A stretch of 35,294 nucleotides of DNA from Candidatus Nitrosocosmicus sp. (GCA_030452275.1 JAKDMR010000002.1:1-35294); one strand, 5' to 3'; numbered from the stretch's first letter, positions 1-10,101 are shown. Translations and numbers: made by a program. Notes: a model not told the origin generated them from the sequence alone.

Positions 1-12
1 ATAGCAGGTTTA

Positions 13-1014
13 ATGAAAATAGTATTTTTACAATCCTCATCTACTTCCTATTCATTCTTAGACTATAATGAGAGCGAGGTCGATAGTTCTATCCCATCAA
101 ATTGTTCTTTATACCTTTTTGGAAGAGCCCTGATCACAAGGAACATTGAATTGATTAATTCTCTTTACGATTTAGAGACCGTTTTCGTTCCCAAAAAACT
201 AAATTTTATTTCAAGTATTATTAAATCGACCACAGATATACCAGTGGAGGAAATTGATGAAAATGCTTATAGCAAATTAATGAAAAGCGAATTAAGGGTT
301 TCTAATAAATTTGAGGTTTCAGAGAAAAACGATATTGAAAATTCCACCCATCATATTCAACAAAATGCACTCGTTACAAACAATAACTTGCTGTTCCTCC
401 CTTGTAACACCGTCATAGGAAAGAGGTCCTCTAGAAAAAGTATTGAGTATTACAAATTTCAGTATCCATGGGAATTCTTGGACATTATACAAGAACTTTT
501 AAAAAGCGAGGTTACATTTTCTATTATTTCCAATAAAGCAACAATTGCAAAAACTGCGATAATTGAAGGTCCATGTATCATTGAAGATAATGTTGTAATA
601 GATGATTTCGCAAAGATTAAAGGACCATCTTATATCGGTAACGGCAGCTTTATTGGAATGGGTTCGTTAATTAGGAACAGTATGCTTGATTATAACACAA
701 ATATTGGCTTTAACTGTGAAATTGGCAAGACATATTTCGCAGGGAACGCAAAAATTTCCCACCATAATGTAATTTTGGATAGCATCATAGGAAAGAACGT
801 ATGGTTTGGTGGTTACTCAGGAACTGCAAACGTGCTATTGACCAGAAAAAATGTCCAGTACAGAATTAATAATGAATTATTAGATACAGGAAGAAATCAT
901 TTTGGTGCAGTAGTCTCAAATAATAGTTCCATAGGCGCTTCTGTAATTATCCTTCCTGGACGCAAGATACCGCCTCATTCTATTATCCCTGCCGGGACTA
1001 TTTTTTCGAAATAG
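13..1014 (+). CDS. Left-handed beta-helix (hexapeptide repeat) protein, GlmU C-terminal / sugar-1-phosphate nucleotidyltransferase-like
   Basis: 333-aa ORF with hexapeptide-like repeats (IEGPCIIEDNVVIDDFAKIKGPSYIGNGSFIGMGSLIRNS...IGASVIILPGRKIPPHSIIPAGT); N-terminal half lacks an obvious nucleotidyltransferase GxGTRLxPLT signature. Confidence 0.7.
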   Translation: MKIVFLQSSSTSYSFLDYNESEVDSSIPSNCSLYLFGRALITRNIELINSLYDLETVFVPKKLNFISSIIKSTTDIPVEEIDENAYSKLMKSELRVSNKFEVSEKNDIENSTHHIQQNALVTNNNLLFLPCNTVIGKRSSRKSIEYYKFQYPWEFLDIIQELLKSEVTFSIISNKATIAKTAIIEGPCIIEDNVVIDDFAKIKGPSYIGNGSFIGMGSLIRNSMLDYNTNIGFNCEIGKTYFAGNAKISHHNVILDSIIGKNVWFGGYSGTANVLLTRKNVQYRINNELLDTGRNHFGAVVSNNSSIGASVIILPGRKIPPHSIIPAGTIFSK

Positions 1015-1049
1015 TTGTTTTGATTAGTTGATGCAAAAGACATTTTGTT

Positions 1050-1538
1050 TTAAGATGTTTTGTTTATTACTTCTTTGAAGGACTTAAAAGACATAGCTTC
1101 ATCTTTTAGAGATTCAGACAAGAAGTTGGTTGAAATTTCGTTCAGAGATTCATTTCCAGTCAATAAATAATCCCTAAAGTACTGGTAACTTTTGATCTCG
1201 TTATGAAAAGAGTTTACCAAACTGTTCTTGGCGCTTTCAAAGGTAGCTGGGGTTTCTGTTTGGTTAAACTCATTCATATTTTTTGTAAAATTAACCAAGT
1301 AGTTGTTTGTCAGTTCTGCCAATGTTTCATTCGATACCTCTCCCAATTGCCAGAGCGCTATTTCATCTTGATAAGCCCTGGTGAGATTTGCTGAGGCTTG
1401 TGTGAGGCTTGCAAAATAGTTTGCATAGTCATCCTCAGTAGTTTGAACTGATGCCACATTAACGTAGAATAACAAAATAATAGCTATTGAAGATATTGAA
1501 ATCAAGAAAATAGCCTTCAACTCATTGGATTTATTCAT
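1050..1538 (-). CDS. Single-TM anchored extracytoplasmic helical protein, hypothetical
   Basis: 162-aa ORF; N-terminal hydrophobic segment (AIFLISISSIAIILLFYVNVA) followed by polar helical region with many N-x-S/T sequons. Confidence 0.6.
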   Translation of the reverse strand: MNKSNELKAIFLISISSIAIILLFYVNVASVQTTEDDYANYFASLTQASANLTRAYQDEIALWQLGEVSNETLAELTNNYLVNFTKNMNEFNQTETPATFESAKNSLVNSFHNEIKSYQYFRDYLLTGNESLNEISTNFLSESLKDEAMSFKSFKEVINKTS

Positions 1539-1584
1539 ATAATAAAATGAAATTACTTGGTTAAAAATTCTCGTGTCGAGTTAT

Positions 1585-1620
1585 TTATTCCAATACATTT
1601 TATTATTCCAATACATTTTA
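1585..1620. repeat. Perfect tandem duplication of an 18-bp unit (TTATTCCAATACATTTTA x2)
   Basis: Read directly: ttattccaatacatttta|ttattccaatacatttta. Confidence 0.95.
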
Positions 1621-1643
1621 TTCAAACTTAAAATTTCAGATAA

Positions 1644-3065
1644 TTATTTTTGAACATCAATTGGGCGCTTCTTCCATAAAGTAAAGCCCTTATGGTCGAT
1701 CAAGTCGATATTGAATCTATTTGCAAGATCCAATCTTATTTTATCAGATTCTAGATAGTTTTTCTCAGCTCGGTACAAGTTTCTTTTGTATATTTGCTTC
1801 TCTATCTCTTCAATCTCCTGTTGAGATACTTGCTGTATTGTCAATCCAGTCACGAACATGAATTTTTTTAACATGCTAAAAGTCTTGGCCAAGAATTCAC
1901 TATCTATAGGATTATCAACCGAAAAAAAATTATTAATCCTCGTGATGAATTTTAGAAATACAGTCAATGCATTTGCAAAATTCAAATCTTTACTGAGATA
2001 TTCTTGAAACAAGTTTAGATAATTCATTAGCTCTTCTAGAAGCGGTTGTTGTACGGAATCAGAATTCTCATAAATAAATGAATTTCTAGTTCGATATTCT
2101 AATTCGTAATAGGCATTAGAAATCTGACTCCATTTGCGTTTTGTTTCATCAATTATATCCTGTGTATAATCAAGCGGTTTAGTATAATGCGAAGAAAGGC
2201 AAAAAAGCCTAATTACATTTGGACCAACTTCTCTTAATAGGTCTGAAATCTTAATTGTATTTCCAATAGATTTCGACATTTTTTCAGATTTAATTGTTAC
2301 CATCCCCACATGCATCCATAAATTAGAGAACTCGGTTTCAAATAATCCCTCTGACTGTGCAATTTCATTTTCGTGATGAGGAAAAACCAGATCTTGGCCT
2401 CCTCCGTGAATATCGATATTTGTTCCCAGATATTTTGAAGCCATGACTGAACACTCAATGTGCCAACCTGGCCTTCCATTTCCCCATGGACTAGCCCATG
2501 TTGGTTTGCCCGAACTAAATTTCCACAAAGCAAAGTCCCGCGGGTCATTTTTAGTCTCATCGACTTCAATTCTCGCACCTGAAATTAACGAATCTTGGTC
2601 CTTTTTGGATAACTTACCATATCCTGGGTATGACCTAACCCTAAAGTAAATTCCATTTAATCCTACATAGGCTTTATTTTTCTCAATTAGTTTGTTAATA
2701 AAGTCAATGATATCTGGTATATGCTCTGTTACTTTAGGATATTTTGTGGCTCTCATTACATTTAGGGCATCAAAATCTCTAAAGTAACTCTCTGTATATA
2801 TTCGAGAAATATATTCAGCATTTGTATGTTCAGTATTAGCCTTGGATATTATTTTGTCATCTATATCAGTAAAATTTTGTATAAATAATACCTTAACATC
2901 TTGAATTTCCAAGAACCGTCTCAATACATCGAAAACTATTATGGTCCTTGCATGTCCGATATGACAATCATCATAAACGGTAACACCACACAGGTAAACC
3001 TTAATTACATCTTTGGCTGTATTAATTTCTTCTAACTTGTTTGTTAATGTGTTACTTAATTTCAT
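1644..3065 (-). CDS. cysS: Cysteinyl-tRNA synthetase
   Basis: 473 aa; YLCGVTVYDDCHIGHART (HIGH), GWHIECSVMASKYLG, HGGGQDLVFPHHENEIAQSE, KMSKSIGN motif. Confidence 0.97.
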   Translation of the reverse strand: MKLSNTLTNKLEEINTAKDVIKVYLCGVTVYDDCHIGHARTIIVFDVLRRFLEIQDVKVLFIQNFTDIDDKIISKANTEHTNAEYISRIYTESYFRDFDALNVMRATKYPKVTEHIPDIIDFINKLIEKNKAYVGLNGIYFRVRSYPGYGKLSKKDQDSLISGARIEVDETKNDPRDFALWKFSSGKPTWASPWGNGRPGWHIECSVMASKYLGTNIDIHGGGQDLVFPHHENEIAQSEGLFETEFSNLWMHVGMVTIKSEKMSKSIGNTIKISDLLREVGPNVIRLFCLSSHYTKPLDYTQDIIDETKRKWSQISNAYYELEYRTRNSFIYENSDSVQQPLLEELMNYLNLFQEYLSKDLNFANALTVFLKFITRINNFFSVDNPIDSEFLAKTFSMLKKFMFVTGLTIQQVSQQEIEEIEKQIYKRNLYRAEKNYLESDKIRLDLANRFNIDLIDHKGFTLWKKRPIDVQK

Positions 3066-3089
3066 TTCTATAGAAATCTTGGCAAAAAA

Positions 3090-3395
3090 TTAAACTTCTA
3101 GGTATATTTCATTTTTTCTAATTTGAACAGGAAAGGTAGTAAGTTTTATACCCTCCATATAGTCTAGTAGCTCGCCTGTTCTAATATTGTAATGCCAAAA
3201 GTGCAGAGGGCACTCGACAATTTCGCCATTAACTTTTCCTGGTGCTAAAGAACCATCCTGATGTCTACAAAGTGCCTCGATAGCGTAATACTTGTTTTTT
3301 GATACAAATAGCGCTATTCTTTGCCCATTAATGTTAAGTTCCTTGCCACTCCCTTCTTGAATGTCTTCTTTGCGGGCTACTTTAATCCATGTCAT
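3090..3395 (-). CDS. Rieske [2Fe-2S] ferredoxin-like protein
   Basis: 101 aa; CRH...(x)16...CPLH Rieske cluster ligands (LCRHQDGSLAPGKVNGEIVECPLHFWHYN). Confidence 0.93.
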   Translation of the reverse strand: MTWIKVARKEDIQEGSGKELNINGQRIALFVSKNKYYAIEALCRHQDGSLAPGKVNGEIVECPLHFWHYNIRTGELLDYMEGIKLTTFPVQIRKNEIYLEV

Positions 3396-3422
3396 CTAAC
3401 AATGCATAATACTTTATTAAAA

Positions 3423-3430
3423 ATTATAAA
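3423..3430 (-). promoter_or_regulatory. Putative archaeal TATA box for the Rieske gene
   Basis: On the minus strand, TTTATAATTT about 28-35 nt upstream of the ATG, consistent with leaderless/short-leader archaeal promoters. Confidence 0.4.
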
Positions 3431-3504
3431 TGTTTTTTTAATTTATTTGATTCATATACAGTTAAATTAAATTCAATAATTAAAGGTATACTAGTTAGGC
3501 GTAA

Positions 3505-5331
3505 ATGAATAATCTGTCCGAAAACACAAACCATAACTCGATTACTACTCATTCAGACTCTGATACTTCTCAATTCAAATCAACAGATATCCCTGACATA
3601 ATTGCAGAGAATGAAAAATACAGTGGGCCAAGGATTATGATAGAAAAGGATTTCGTAGTTACTTCAGCCTTACCTTATGCGAATGGTCCGATTCATTTAG
3701 GACACATTGCATCGACCTATCTACCAGCCGATATTTTCACCAGATTCGTTAGATTGACGGGTAGTAAGATCTACCACATTTGCGCTACCGATGATTACGG
3801 AACTCCTATCCTGATAAAAGCCGAGAAGGAGGGCAAAACGCCTGAAGAGTATGTGAGAGACTGGAATGAGAGGGATAAAAAAGATTTTGAATCCATAGAA
3901 ATTGATTTTGATTATTTTTCAAAGACTAGTTCCACTCAGAACGCGACGTTTGTACAGGAAGTTTTCATGAACTTGTATAAAAATAATCACATAAAAGAAG
4001 AAGTTGTGGTCCAGTTTTTTTGCACATTTGATAACAAGTACTTACCAGACAGGTACGTGATAGGTAGATGCCCATTCTGTAGATCAGATAACCAATATTC
4101 TGATCTTTGCGAATCGTGTGGCAGGGTCCCGGAACAAATATTGGACCCCAAATGTGTTCTATGTGGGAGGCCACCTGTCAAGAGAGAGAGCCTCCATTAT
4201 TTTTTTAAATTATCTGATTTTGAGGAACCTCTTAGGGTTTGGCTTTCTAACAATAAGAATTTACAAGAAGACGTAGCAAAATACGTCTTGAACTGGATAA
4301 CTTCCGGTTTGCAAGATTGGGACATCACTAGAGATTTAACTTGGGGGGTACCCATACCAATGATTCAAGGAGTTCAAAATTACGAAGGCAAAGTATTTTA
4401 CGGGTGGTTTGACAACCATTTGTGCTATATTTCATCGTTTGATACTTTTGTAGAGACCGTTCTTAAGAAAGACGGTAGGAAACTTTGGAATGATTCTGAA
4501 ATCATTCATTTTATTGGGAAAGATATAATCTATCACCATTACCTCTTTCTCCCAGCGATCAGGCTTGGAATTAATAGCGAATATAAATTACCTGATAAAA
4601 TAGTTACAAGGGGTCATTTACTATTCCAAAATAGAAAGTTATCAAAGAGTAAGAATTGGTCGATTACTTTGGGGGGATTCACAAAGTCATTTAACCCGGA
4701 TTATCTTAGATTCTATTTTTCAACGATTATCCCATATTCACAATCGGACATTAACTTTGATTGGGATAGTTTTTATGAAAAAATTAATAATGAACTTATA
4801 TCTAATATTGGGAACTTTATCAATCGTACCCTCTCATTTACCAAGAAGCAATTTGATGGAAAGATACCGGCTAGAGCTACTTTGGACAGTAAAGATAAAG
4901 AAGCATTAATTGAGATTTGGCATATCGCATATGCTGTAGGAGAATTGATTTTTGGAAATGAAATAGATAAAGCCATGAAGAGGATTTTGCAGTTTAGCAC
5001 ATTTTTTAACCAGTATTTCCAATCCAAAGAACCCTGGAAATCACAACACGATTCTAATAATACCGTCTGGATATCTGCCAATGCAGTGAGATCAATTGCA
5101 TTATTGTTGTTTCCTTTTATCCCATCATCCGCCCAGAAAATCTGGAAACAATTAGGAATTCTAGAAAATTTGCCAGCCCAAGACTGGTATTCAGCATCTG
5201 AGTTGAAAATTCATCAAGGACATAGTATTGGTAACAATATAATTCCAATTTTTAAGCGGATTGAAAGGGAAGAAATTGAAAATCAGAAGGCCGAATTTTT
5301 GGATACCAAATCACCAACTGCTAAGACTTGA
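3505..5331 (+). CDS. metG: Methionyl-tRNA synthetase
   Basis: 608 aa; ALPYANGPIHLGHIASTYLPADIF, zinc-knuckle cysteines (CPFC...CESC...CVLC), KLSKSKNWSI; about 45-aa Ser/Thr/Asn-rich N-terminal extension. Confidence 0.97.
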   Translation: MNNLSENTNHNSITTHSDSDTSQFKSTDIPDIIAENEKYSGPRIMIEKDFVVTSALPYANGPIHLGHIASTYLPADIFTRFVRLTGSKIYHICATDDYGTPILIKAEKEGKTPEEYVRDWNERDKKDFESIEIDFDYFSKTSSTQNATFVQEVFMNLYKNNHIKEEVVVQFFCTFDNKYLPDRYVIGRCPFCRSDNQYSDLCESCGRVPEQILDPKCVLCGRPPVKRESLHYFFKLSDFEEPLRVWLSNNKNLQEDVAKYVLNWITSGLQDWDITRDLTWGVPIPMIQGVQNYEGKVFYGWFDNHLCYISSFDTFVETVLKKDGRKLWNDSEIIHFIGKDIIYHHYLFLPAIRLGINSEYKLPDKIVTRGHLLFQNRKLSKSKNWSITLGGFTKSFNPDYLRFYFSTIIPYSQSDINFDWDSFYEKINNELISNIGNFINRTLSFTKKQFDGKIPARATLDSKDKEALIEIWHIAYAVGELIFGNEIDKAMKRILQFSTFFNQYFQSKEPWKSQHDSNNTVWISANAVRSIALLLFPFIPSSAQKIWKQLGILENLPAQDWYSASELKIHQGHSIGNNIIPIFKRIEREEIENQKAEFLDTKSPTAKT

Positions 5332-5364
5332 GATAAAATCATATAGTTTGTTTTATAGATAGAG

Positions 5365-5922
5365 GTGACGACGAGTATGGCGGCTGCTATGATCGGACGA
5401 TTTCAACCATTCCATTTAGGACATTTGGAACTAGTTCGTCAAATATTGGATGAAAATAATGAAATAATTATTCTTATAGGAAGCTCACAGGCCAATTACA
5501 CCCCGAAGAACCCATTCACTGCTGGAGAAAGGGTATGGATGATTAGAAATAGCCTCATTGAATCAAGAATTGACATGTCAAAAGTATTCTTGGTTAATGC
5601 TACTGATGATGACAACAATGCGAAATGGTTTAGCAATATTAGGTCAGTGAGTCCCCCCTTTAAGGTTCTTTATACTGGAAACAATTTTGTCAAAACCCTA
5701 CTTAAAAGAGAATCTGTAACCATCAAAGAACCAAAATTGTTTGAAGAAAATCTATTTAAAGGCTCGGTAATTCGGAAATTGATTCTTGAGGACAACGCTA
5801 AATGGCAAGAGTTGGTTTCTGAAGCGGTAAGAAAAATCTTTAGAGAAATTGATGCAGTAGAGCGCATTAGAAACATATACCAAACTTGGATGGATTCTCC
5901 TTTCTCTGAACCTAAAAAATAA
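5365..5922 (+). CDS. nadM: Nicotinamide-nucleotide adenylyltransferase, archaeal type
   Basis: 185 aa; MIGRFQPFHLGHLELV nucleotidyltransferase HxGH motif, ANYTPKNPFTAGERVWMI; an SD-like GAGGTGA suggests the true start is ATG 5377. Confidence 0.92.
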   Translation: MTTSMAAAMIGRFQPFHLGHLELVRQILDENNEIIILIGSSQANYTPKNPFTAGERVWMIRNSLIESRIDMSKVFLVNATDDDNNAKWFSNIRSVSPPFKVLYTGNNFVKTLLKRESVTIKEPKLFEENLFKGSVIRKLILEDNAKWQELVSEAVRKIFREIDAVERIRNIYQTWMDSPFSEPKK

Positions 5923-6415
5923 ATAGAAAGAATTATCACCAGGTTTTATCTAATCGAGTTAATTCCTCATCTAAATGCATAGTAAAAATACGTGATCATT
6001 TTGAGGCTTTGTAAATTCTTTCTTAACTAATGATATTTATTTGAAAAAATTTTAGGTATTTCGGTAATTCCAAACAAGAGCTGTTTAGACTCGCACGTGA
6101 CAATATTTGACTGTCCTGTATGCGCTATGAAAAATAATCCTTATTCTTATACTCATTAATATGATATTGATATAAAATCGGATTGAAACGTTAGTTCTTC
6201 TATCAGGTAACTCGAGTCCATAATTTTACTTGTCATAAGACTTATTCAGTCAATAATTCAAACGATCCTGATAAATTAACTAGATTTCTAAATGCCATTC
6301 ACAAATATGATTTTCATTCTCTAATTCAATTTTAGTCATCTTCTAGTGTTGATATTCATCTCATTGTTCTAATAGTTCTTGAATCTAATTGTGATTAATA
6401 GAGTAGTTGGAAAAA

Positions 6416-7396
6416 TTAACAAGGTTTTAGCAAGACAAGGTTGAACCAATTATTGTTGTCAGAGAAAATCCTCTCAAGCGAAAAACCCGATCTAATCGCT
6501 AATTCATGAATTTTCTCCTCATTATATTTGTACGAGCTTTCGGTGTGAATAGTTTCACCCTGATATATCTGAAAGATTCTATCAGATCCCGATATTCTAA
6601 ATTCTTGATCCGATTTAGATTTGAGATGCATCTCGATACGATCCTTTTCCTTGTTAAAAAAGGCATAATGGACATACTCATTAAGATCAAAATTACAACC
6701 CAGCTCCCTATTCATTCGAGTTAGCAAGTTCAAATTAAATTGAGCAGTGAATCCTGCTTTATCGTTATAAGCGGGTTCGATAAGACACTCATCCTTTATC
6801 ATATCAAAACCGACTAGTAGAAAGTCCTTGTCATTCATATTGATTCTAACAGCTTTTAGAAAGTCTCTAGCTTCATCAATTTCAAAATTTCCTATACTAG
6901 AACCAAAGAAAATTATTAGTCTAGAAAATGAATCAAATTTAAAATTATTCTCAAATAAGATATTATTACAGTCCTTGATACCATTTATATAATCGTTAGG
7001 AATCCCTTTGATCATTATATTCTGATTTTGCGTTTCCAAATCAGTTACTACAGAATCCAAAAAATTGAAGGAAATATCAATCGGAAAGTAATATAGTTTA
7101 TCTTGTCTTTTCAATATTGAATCGAATAGATGTTTAGTCTTTTTTGAACTACCACTTCCCATCTCTATTAAAATAATCTCCTTTGGGATAATTTGTAAAA
7201 TCTCGGGAGAATATTCTTCTAGTATGCTATTTTCAGTTCTAGTTGGATAATACTCCGGCTGAACCGTTATTTGTTCAAACAGGAAAGAACCTTTACTATC
7301 GTATAAGTATTTAGATGGTATTGATTTCTGAATGGGATTAGACAGTCCTTTCAAGGTATCGGTTCCAAATTCTTCGCTGTTAACTTCCAAATGCAA
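6416..7396 (-). CDS. egtD: EgtD-like L-histidine N-alpha-methyltransferase (DUF2260/EgtD SAM methyltransferase fold)
   Basis: 326 aa; LFEQITVQPEYYPTRTENSILEEY, IEMGSGSSKKTKHLF, FGSSIGNF, AYNDKAGFTAQFNLNLLTRMNRELGCNFD, RIEMHL, GETIHTESSYKY: the linear motif order of the EgtD family. Confidence 0.85.
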   Translation of the reverse strand: MHLEVNSEEFGTDTLKGLSNPIQKSIPSKYLYDSKGSFLFEQITVQPEYYPTRTENSILEEYSPEILQIIPKEIILIEMGSGSSKKTKHLFDSILKRQDKLYYFPIDISFNFLDSVVTDLETQNQNIMIKGIPNDYINGIKDCNNILFENNFKFDSFSRLIIFFGSSIGNFEIDEARDFLKAVRINMNDKDFLLVGFDMIKDECLIEPAYNDKAGFTAQFNLNLLTRMNRELGCNFDLNEYVHYAFFNKEKDRIEMHLKSKSDQEFRISGSDRIFQIYQGETIHTESSYKYNEEKIHELAIRSGFSLERIFSDNNNWFNLVLLKPC

Positions 7397-7420
7397 ATTT
7401 TACTTTATGTTTAGGAGTAA

Positions 7421-7430
7421 GATATAAATA
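7421..7430 (-). promoter_or_regulatory. Putative TATA box for the egtD-like gene
   Basis: Minus strand TATTTATATC centred about 29 nt upstream of the ATG at 7396. Confidence 0.4.
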
Positions 7431-7497
7431 TTTTTGTTATGATAGCCTAGAATGTATATAGGTCTGGACCTCAGCAAACAACCTACCTTCATACCTA

Positions 7498-8745
7498 TTA
7501 ACTTTTCTTGAACCTAAAGCTATTCAACTTGATCAATTCATTATATGATCCGAATATTTCAGGATTAATTTTGTCTAGCGAATTTTCTGATTCGATTTCC
7601 TCCTTACTCCTGAAATCTTTTATAATCTCATATTTTGATGTTCTCTGTGCAGGTATCTTACCTGCGGCTTTGATGATCTTACGCATGTCCACTGGCCTCA
7701 TGAATTGTCCATACTGCGATCCTGCAGAAGTTGAAATACTCTCGTTAATTAAACAGCCACCCAAGTCATTCGCTCCAGCACTTAGCAATATTTGAGATAA
7801 TTTCGGTCCCTCTTTAACCCATGAAACCTGAAGGTTATTAATGAGATTATTAAAGTAAATTCTCGAAATCGCATGCATTTTCAAAATTTCTAGACCATCA
7901 GCACCAGGTCTTATATCTTTGACTAAATGATGAGTCGACATTGGAGCATCGTAGTACACATAGCTCAAGGGAACAAATTCGGTGAATTTACCGGTTTGTT
8001 TTTGAATATTTCTTATAATCTCTAAATGAGTAACAATATCATTATTATTCTCAATATGCCCATACATAATTGTCGAAGTAGTTGGGATTTCAAGTTTATG
8101 TGCTGTAGTAATTACGTCAATCCACCGTTCTATACTGATTCGGCCCGGCGAAATCTTGTTCCTTACTTCTTTCACAAGAATTTCAGCGGAAGTGCCAGGC
8201 AAGCTCCCAAGACCAGCCTCTTTTAGCATCTTTAAATAATCATAAATTTTAGTGTTAGAAAGTGTAGATCCATACAAAATTTCTTCTGGAGAGAAGGCAT
8301 GAATATGAATATTCGGCAATTCCTTTTTTATCGCTTCGCATACGTTGACGTAAAACAATCCATCCATTTTAGGAGGCAATCCTGCCTGGATACATATTTC
8401 AGTGGCTCCAAACTGCCATGCTTCTTTAGCCCTTCTTACTATCTCTTCAATTGGTAAAAGATAGCCCTCTTCTACTCTAAAATCTCTACTAAACGCACAA
8501 AAACCGCACTGCTTTATACAAACATTTGTAAAGTTAATATTTCTATTTATGACATATGTCACAATTTCACCATTTGCTCGCCTTCTCAGCTCGTCAGCAA
8601 CAAGTGTTATGGCCGACAGACTTGGTCCAGTAGCTTCGAATAGCTTTAATGTATCGATCGATGAGATTTCCTTTCCGTCTAAAGCTCTTCCAAGGACCGA
8701 AGAGATTTCAGGATCGATATTTCTAAAAACGGTCTCAATATTCAT
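7498..8745 (-). CDS. cofH: FO synthase subunit 2 (radical SAM)
   Basis: 415 aa; radical SAM CIKQCGFCAFSR, ATEICIQAGLPPKMDG, HIHAFSPEEI, GTSAEIL; adjacent to cofG. Confidence 0.95.
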   Translation of the reverse strand: MNIETVFRNIDPEISSVLGRALDGKEISSIDTLKLFEATGPSLSAITLVADELRRRANGEIVTYVINRNINFTNVCIKQCGFCAFSRDFRVEEGYLLPIEEIVRRAKEAWQFGATEICIQAGLPPKMDGLFYVNVCEAIKKELPNIHIHAFSPEEILYGSTLSNTKIYDYLKMLKEAGLGSLPGTSAEILVKEVRNKISPGRISIERWIDVITTAHKLEIPTTSTIMYGHIENNNDIVTHLEIIRNIQKQTGKFTEFVPLSYVYYDAPMSTHHLVKDIRPGADGLEILKMHAISRIYFNNLINNLQVSWVKEGPKLSQILLSAGANDLGGCLINESISTSAGSQYGQFMRPVDMRKIIKAAGKIPAQRTSKYEIIKDFRSKEEIESENSLDKINPEIFGSYNELIKLNSFRFKKS

Positions 8746-9964
8746 TACTAATAAACTCCTCTCTGACCAAGCCGTATTTATCTATCAACGGTTCTATATA
8801 GTCTTTAAGGTCTTTGTGCACGAATTTCCTTGACAACTCCGAGTTAATTATGTATTTTGGATACACCGGCAAACGCGCCCTCAGCGTAAACCCTTTTTCT
8901 CTTGTCACTGCACTAAGGCCTTCAATGCTTGGCCAAGCTGCCTCTGGGTTGACATGATCTGGCGTAATCGGTGAAATGCCTCCCCAATCATTGATTCCAG
9001 AATCAATGTAATTCGAATATACATCAGGACTCAGGTTCGGTGGGACCTGAAGACTAATTTCTTCCAATATTATTCGAGCTGCTGCAATGCATCTTAAAAA
9101 GTAAGAATATGAAGGAGATTTCGCATATTCCATTAGTGTCCCTTTTTTTGGTAAAAAATTTTGTATGATTACCTCTTGAATGTGGCCGAATTGCTTATTA
9201 ATATTGTTTATTAGTAACAGAGAATCAACTATTTCATCAAAACCTTCATCTATACCTATTAAGAGTCCTGTAGTGATTGGAAAATTAAGCTCACCGGCCG
9301 AAATGAGAGATTTTAGTCTTACTTTTGGATTTTTACTTGGAGCTTTTTCATGTGCTCTTCCTTTATCAGTCAACCGTTCGCTCGAGCTCTCTAGCATCAT
9401 ACCTAAACTTGCATTACTAGATTTTAGCAAGGACATTTCTTTCTTTGTCAGGCTTCCAGCATTAGTGTGAGGTAACATCCCAGTCTGTGAGATTATTTTC
9501 TCACTTAAATCTGCTAACAGCTCAGATAGATTCCGATGTCCGAGTGACGTAAGCCACCTTTTGGCCTCTTTATATTTAACCTCTGGTCTCTCACCAGTTA
9601 CAATCAGTGCTTCAGTGCATCTTGCCTTCTCTCCGAGCTTAGCAATTGCTATTGCTTGGGAGGGGCTAAGCATTACAGCTTCCATGCTTGTTGGTTCTTT
9701 TTTGTATGTACAATATGAGCATGAATCTTTGCACAAATTAATCAAATTGATAAAAACCTTTCTTGAATAGGTGACAAACTTGCTACCTGTACTATTACGA
9801 AGAAAAGTGGCCAATAAATTAAGATCCTTGATATCTGCATTAGTCAACAAACCCTTGAGATCGTGACTGTCAACGGTTTTTTTTTCGATTATCTTATAAA
9901 TGATTTCGTTGGAATAGAATTTTTTTGTTAAATATCGATTGTTTTGGATTCCATCTACAGTCAT
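8735..9964 (-). CDS. cofG: FO synthase subunit 1 (radical SAM)
   Basis: 409 aa; radical SAM CKDSCSYCTY, LIVTGERPEVKYKEAKRWL, PHTNAGSLTKKEM, NWGGISPITPDHVNPEAAWP; 11-bp overlap with the cofH start. Confidence 0.95.
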   Translation of the reverse strand: MTVDGIQNNRYLTKKFYSNEIIYKIIEKKTVDSHDLKGLLTNADIKDLNLLATFLRNSTGSKFVTYSRKVFINLINLCKDSCSYCTYKKEPTSMEAVMLSPSQAIAIAKLGEKARCTEALIVTGERPEVKYKEAKRWLTSLGHRNLSELLADLSEKIISQTGMLPHTNAGSLTKKEMSLLKSSNASLGMMLESSSERLTDKGRAHEKAPSKNPKVRLKSLISAGELNFPITTGLLIGIDEGFDEIVDSLLLINNINKQFGHIQEVIIQNFLPKKGTLMEYAKSPSYSYFLRCIAAARIILEEISLQVPPNLSPDVYSNYIDSGINDWGGISPITPDHVNPEAAWPSIEGLSAVTREKGFTLRARLPVYPKYIINSELSRKFVHKDLKDYIEPLIDKYGLVREEFISNEY

Positions 9965-10101
9965 TTATTTTTAATGATTATCATAATGAATCTATACATT
10001 AAAGCCTTGCTATGATAAAGTTCAAGTTGATATTTCTACCGAATATTATACTATATCATCAATAATCAGGTAACGAGGATATAAAATATTTTAAGCCCGG
10101 G

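Noticed and set aside
4773-5081. 102-aa - strand ORF within metG
   Set aside because: Antisense shadow ORF; metG is well supported across the whole interval.
5923-6415. 490-bp intergenic gap tested for tRNA, ncRNA or repeats
   Set aside because: No cloverleaf-like GGTTC(G/A)A signature, no convincing inverted or direct repeats seen by eye; left unannotated.
9180-9470. 96-aa + strand ORF within cofG
   Set aside because: Shadow ORF antisense to a conserved radical-SAM gene.
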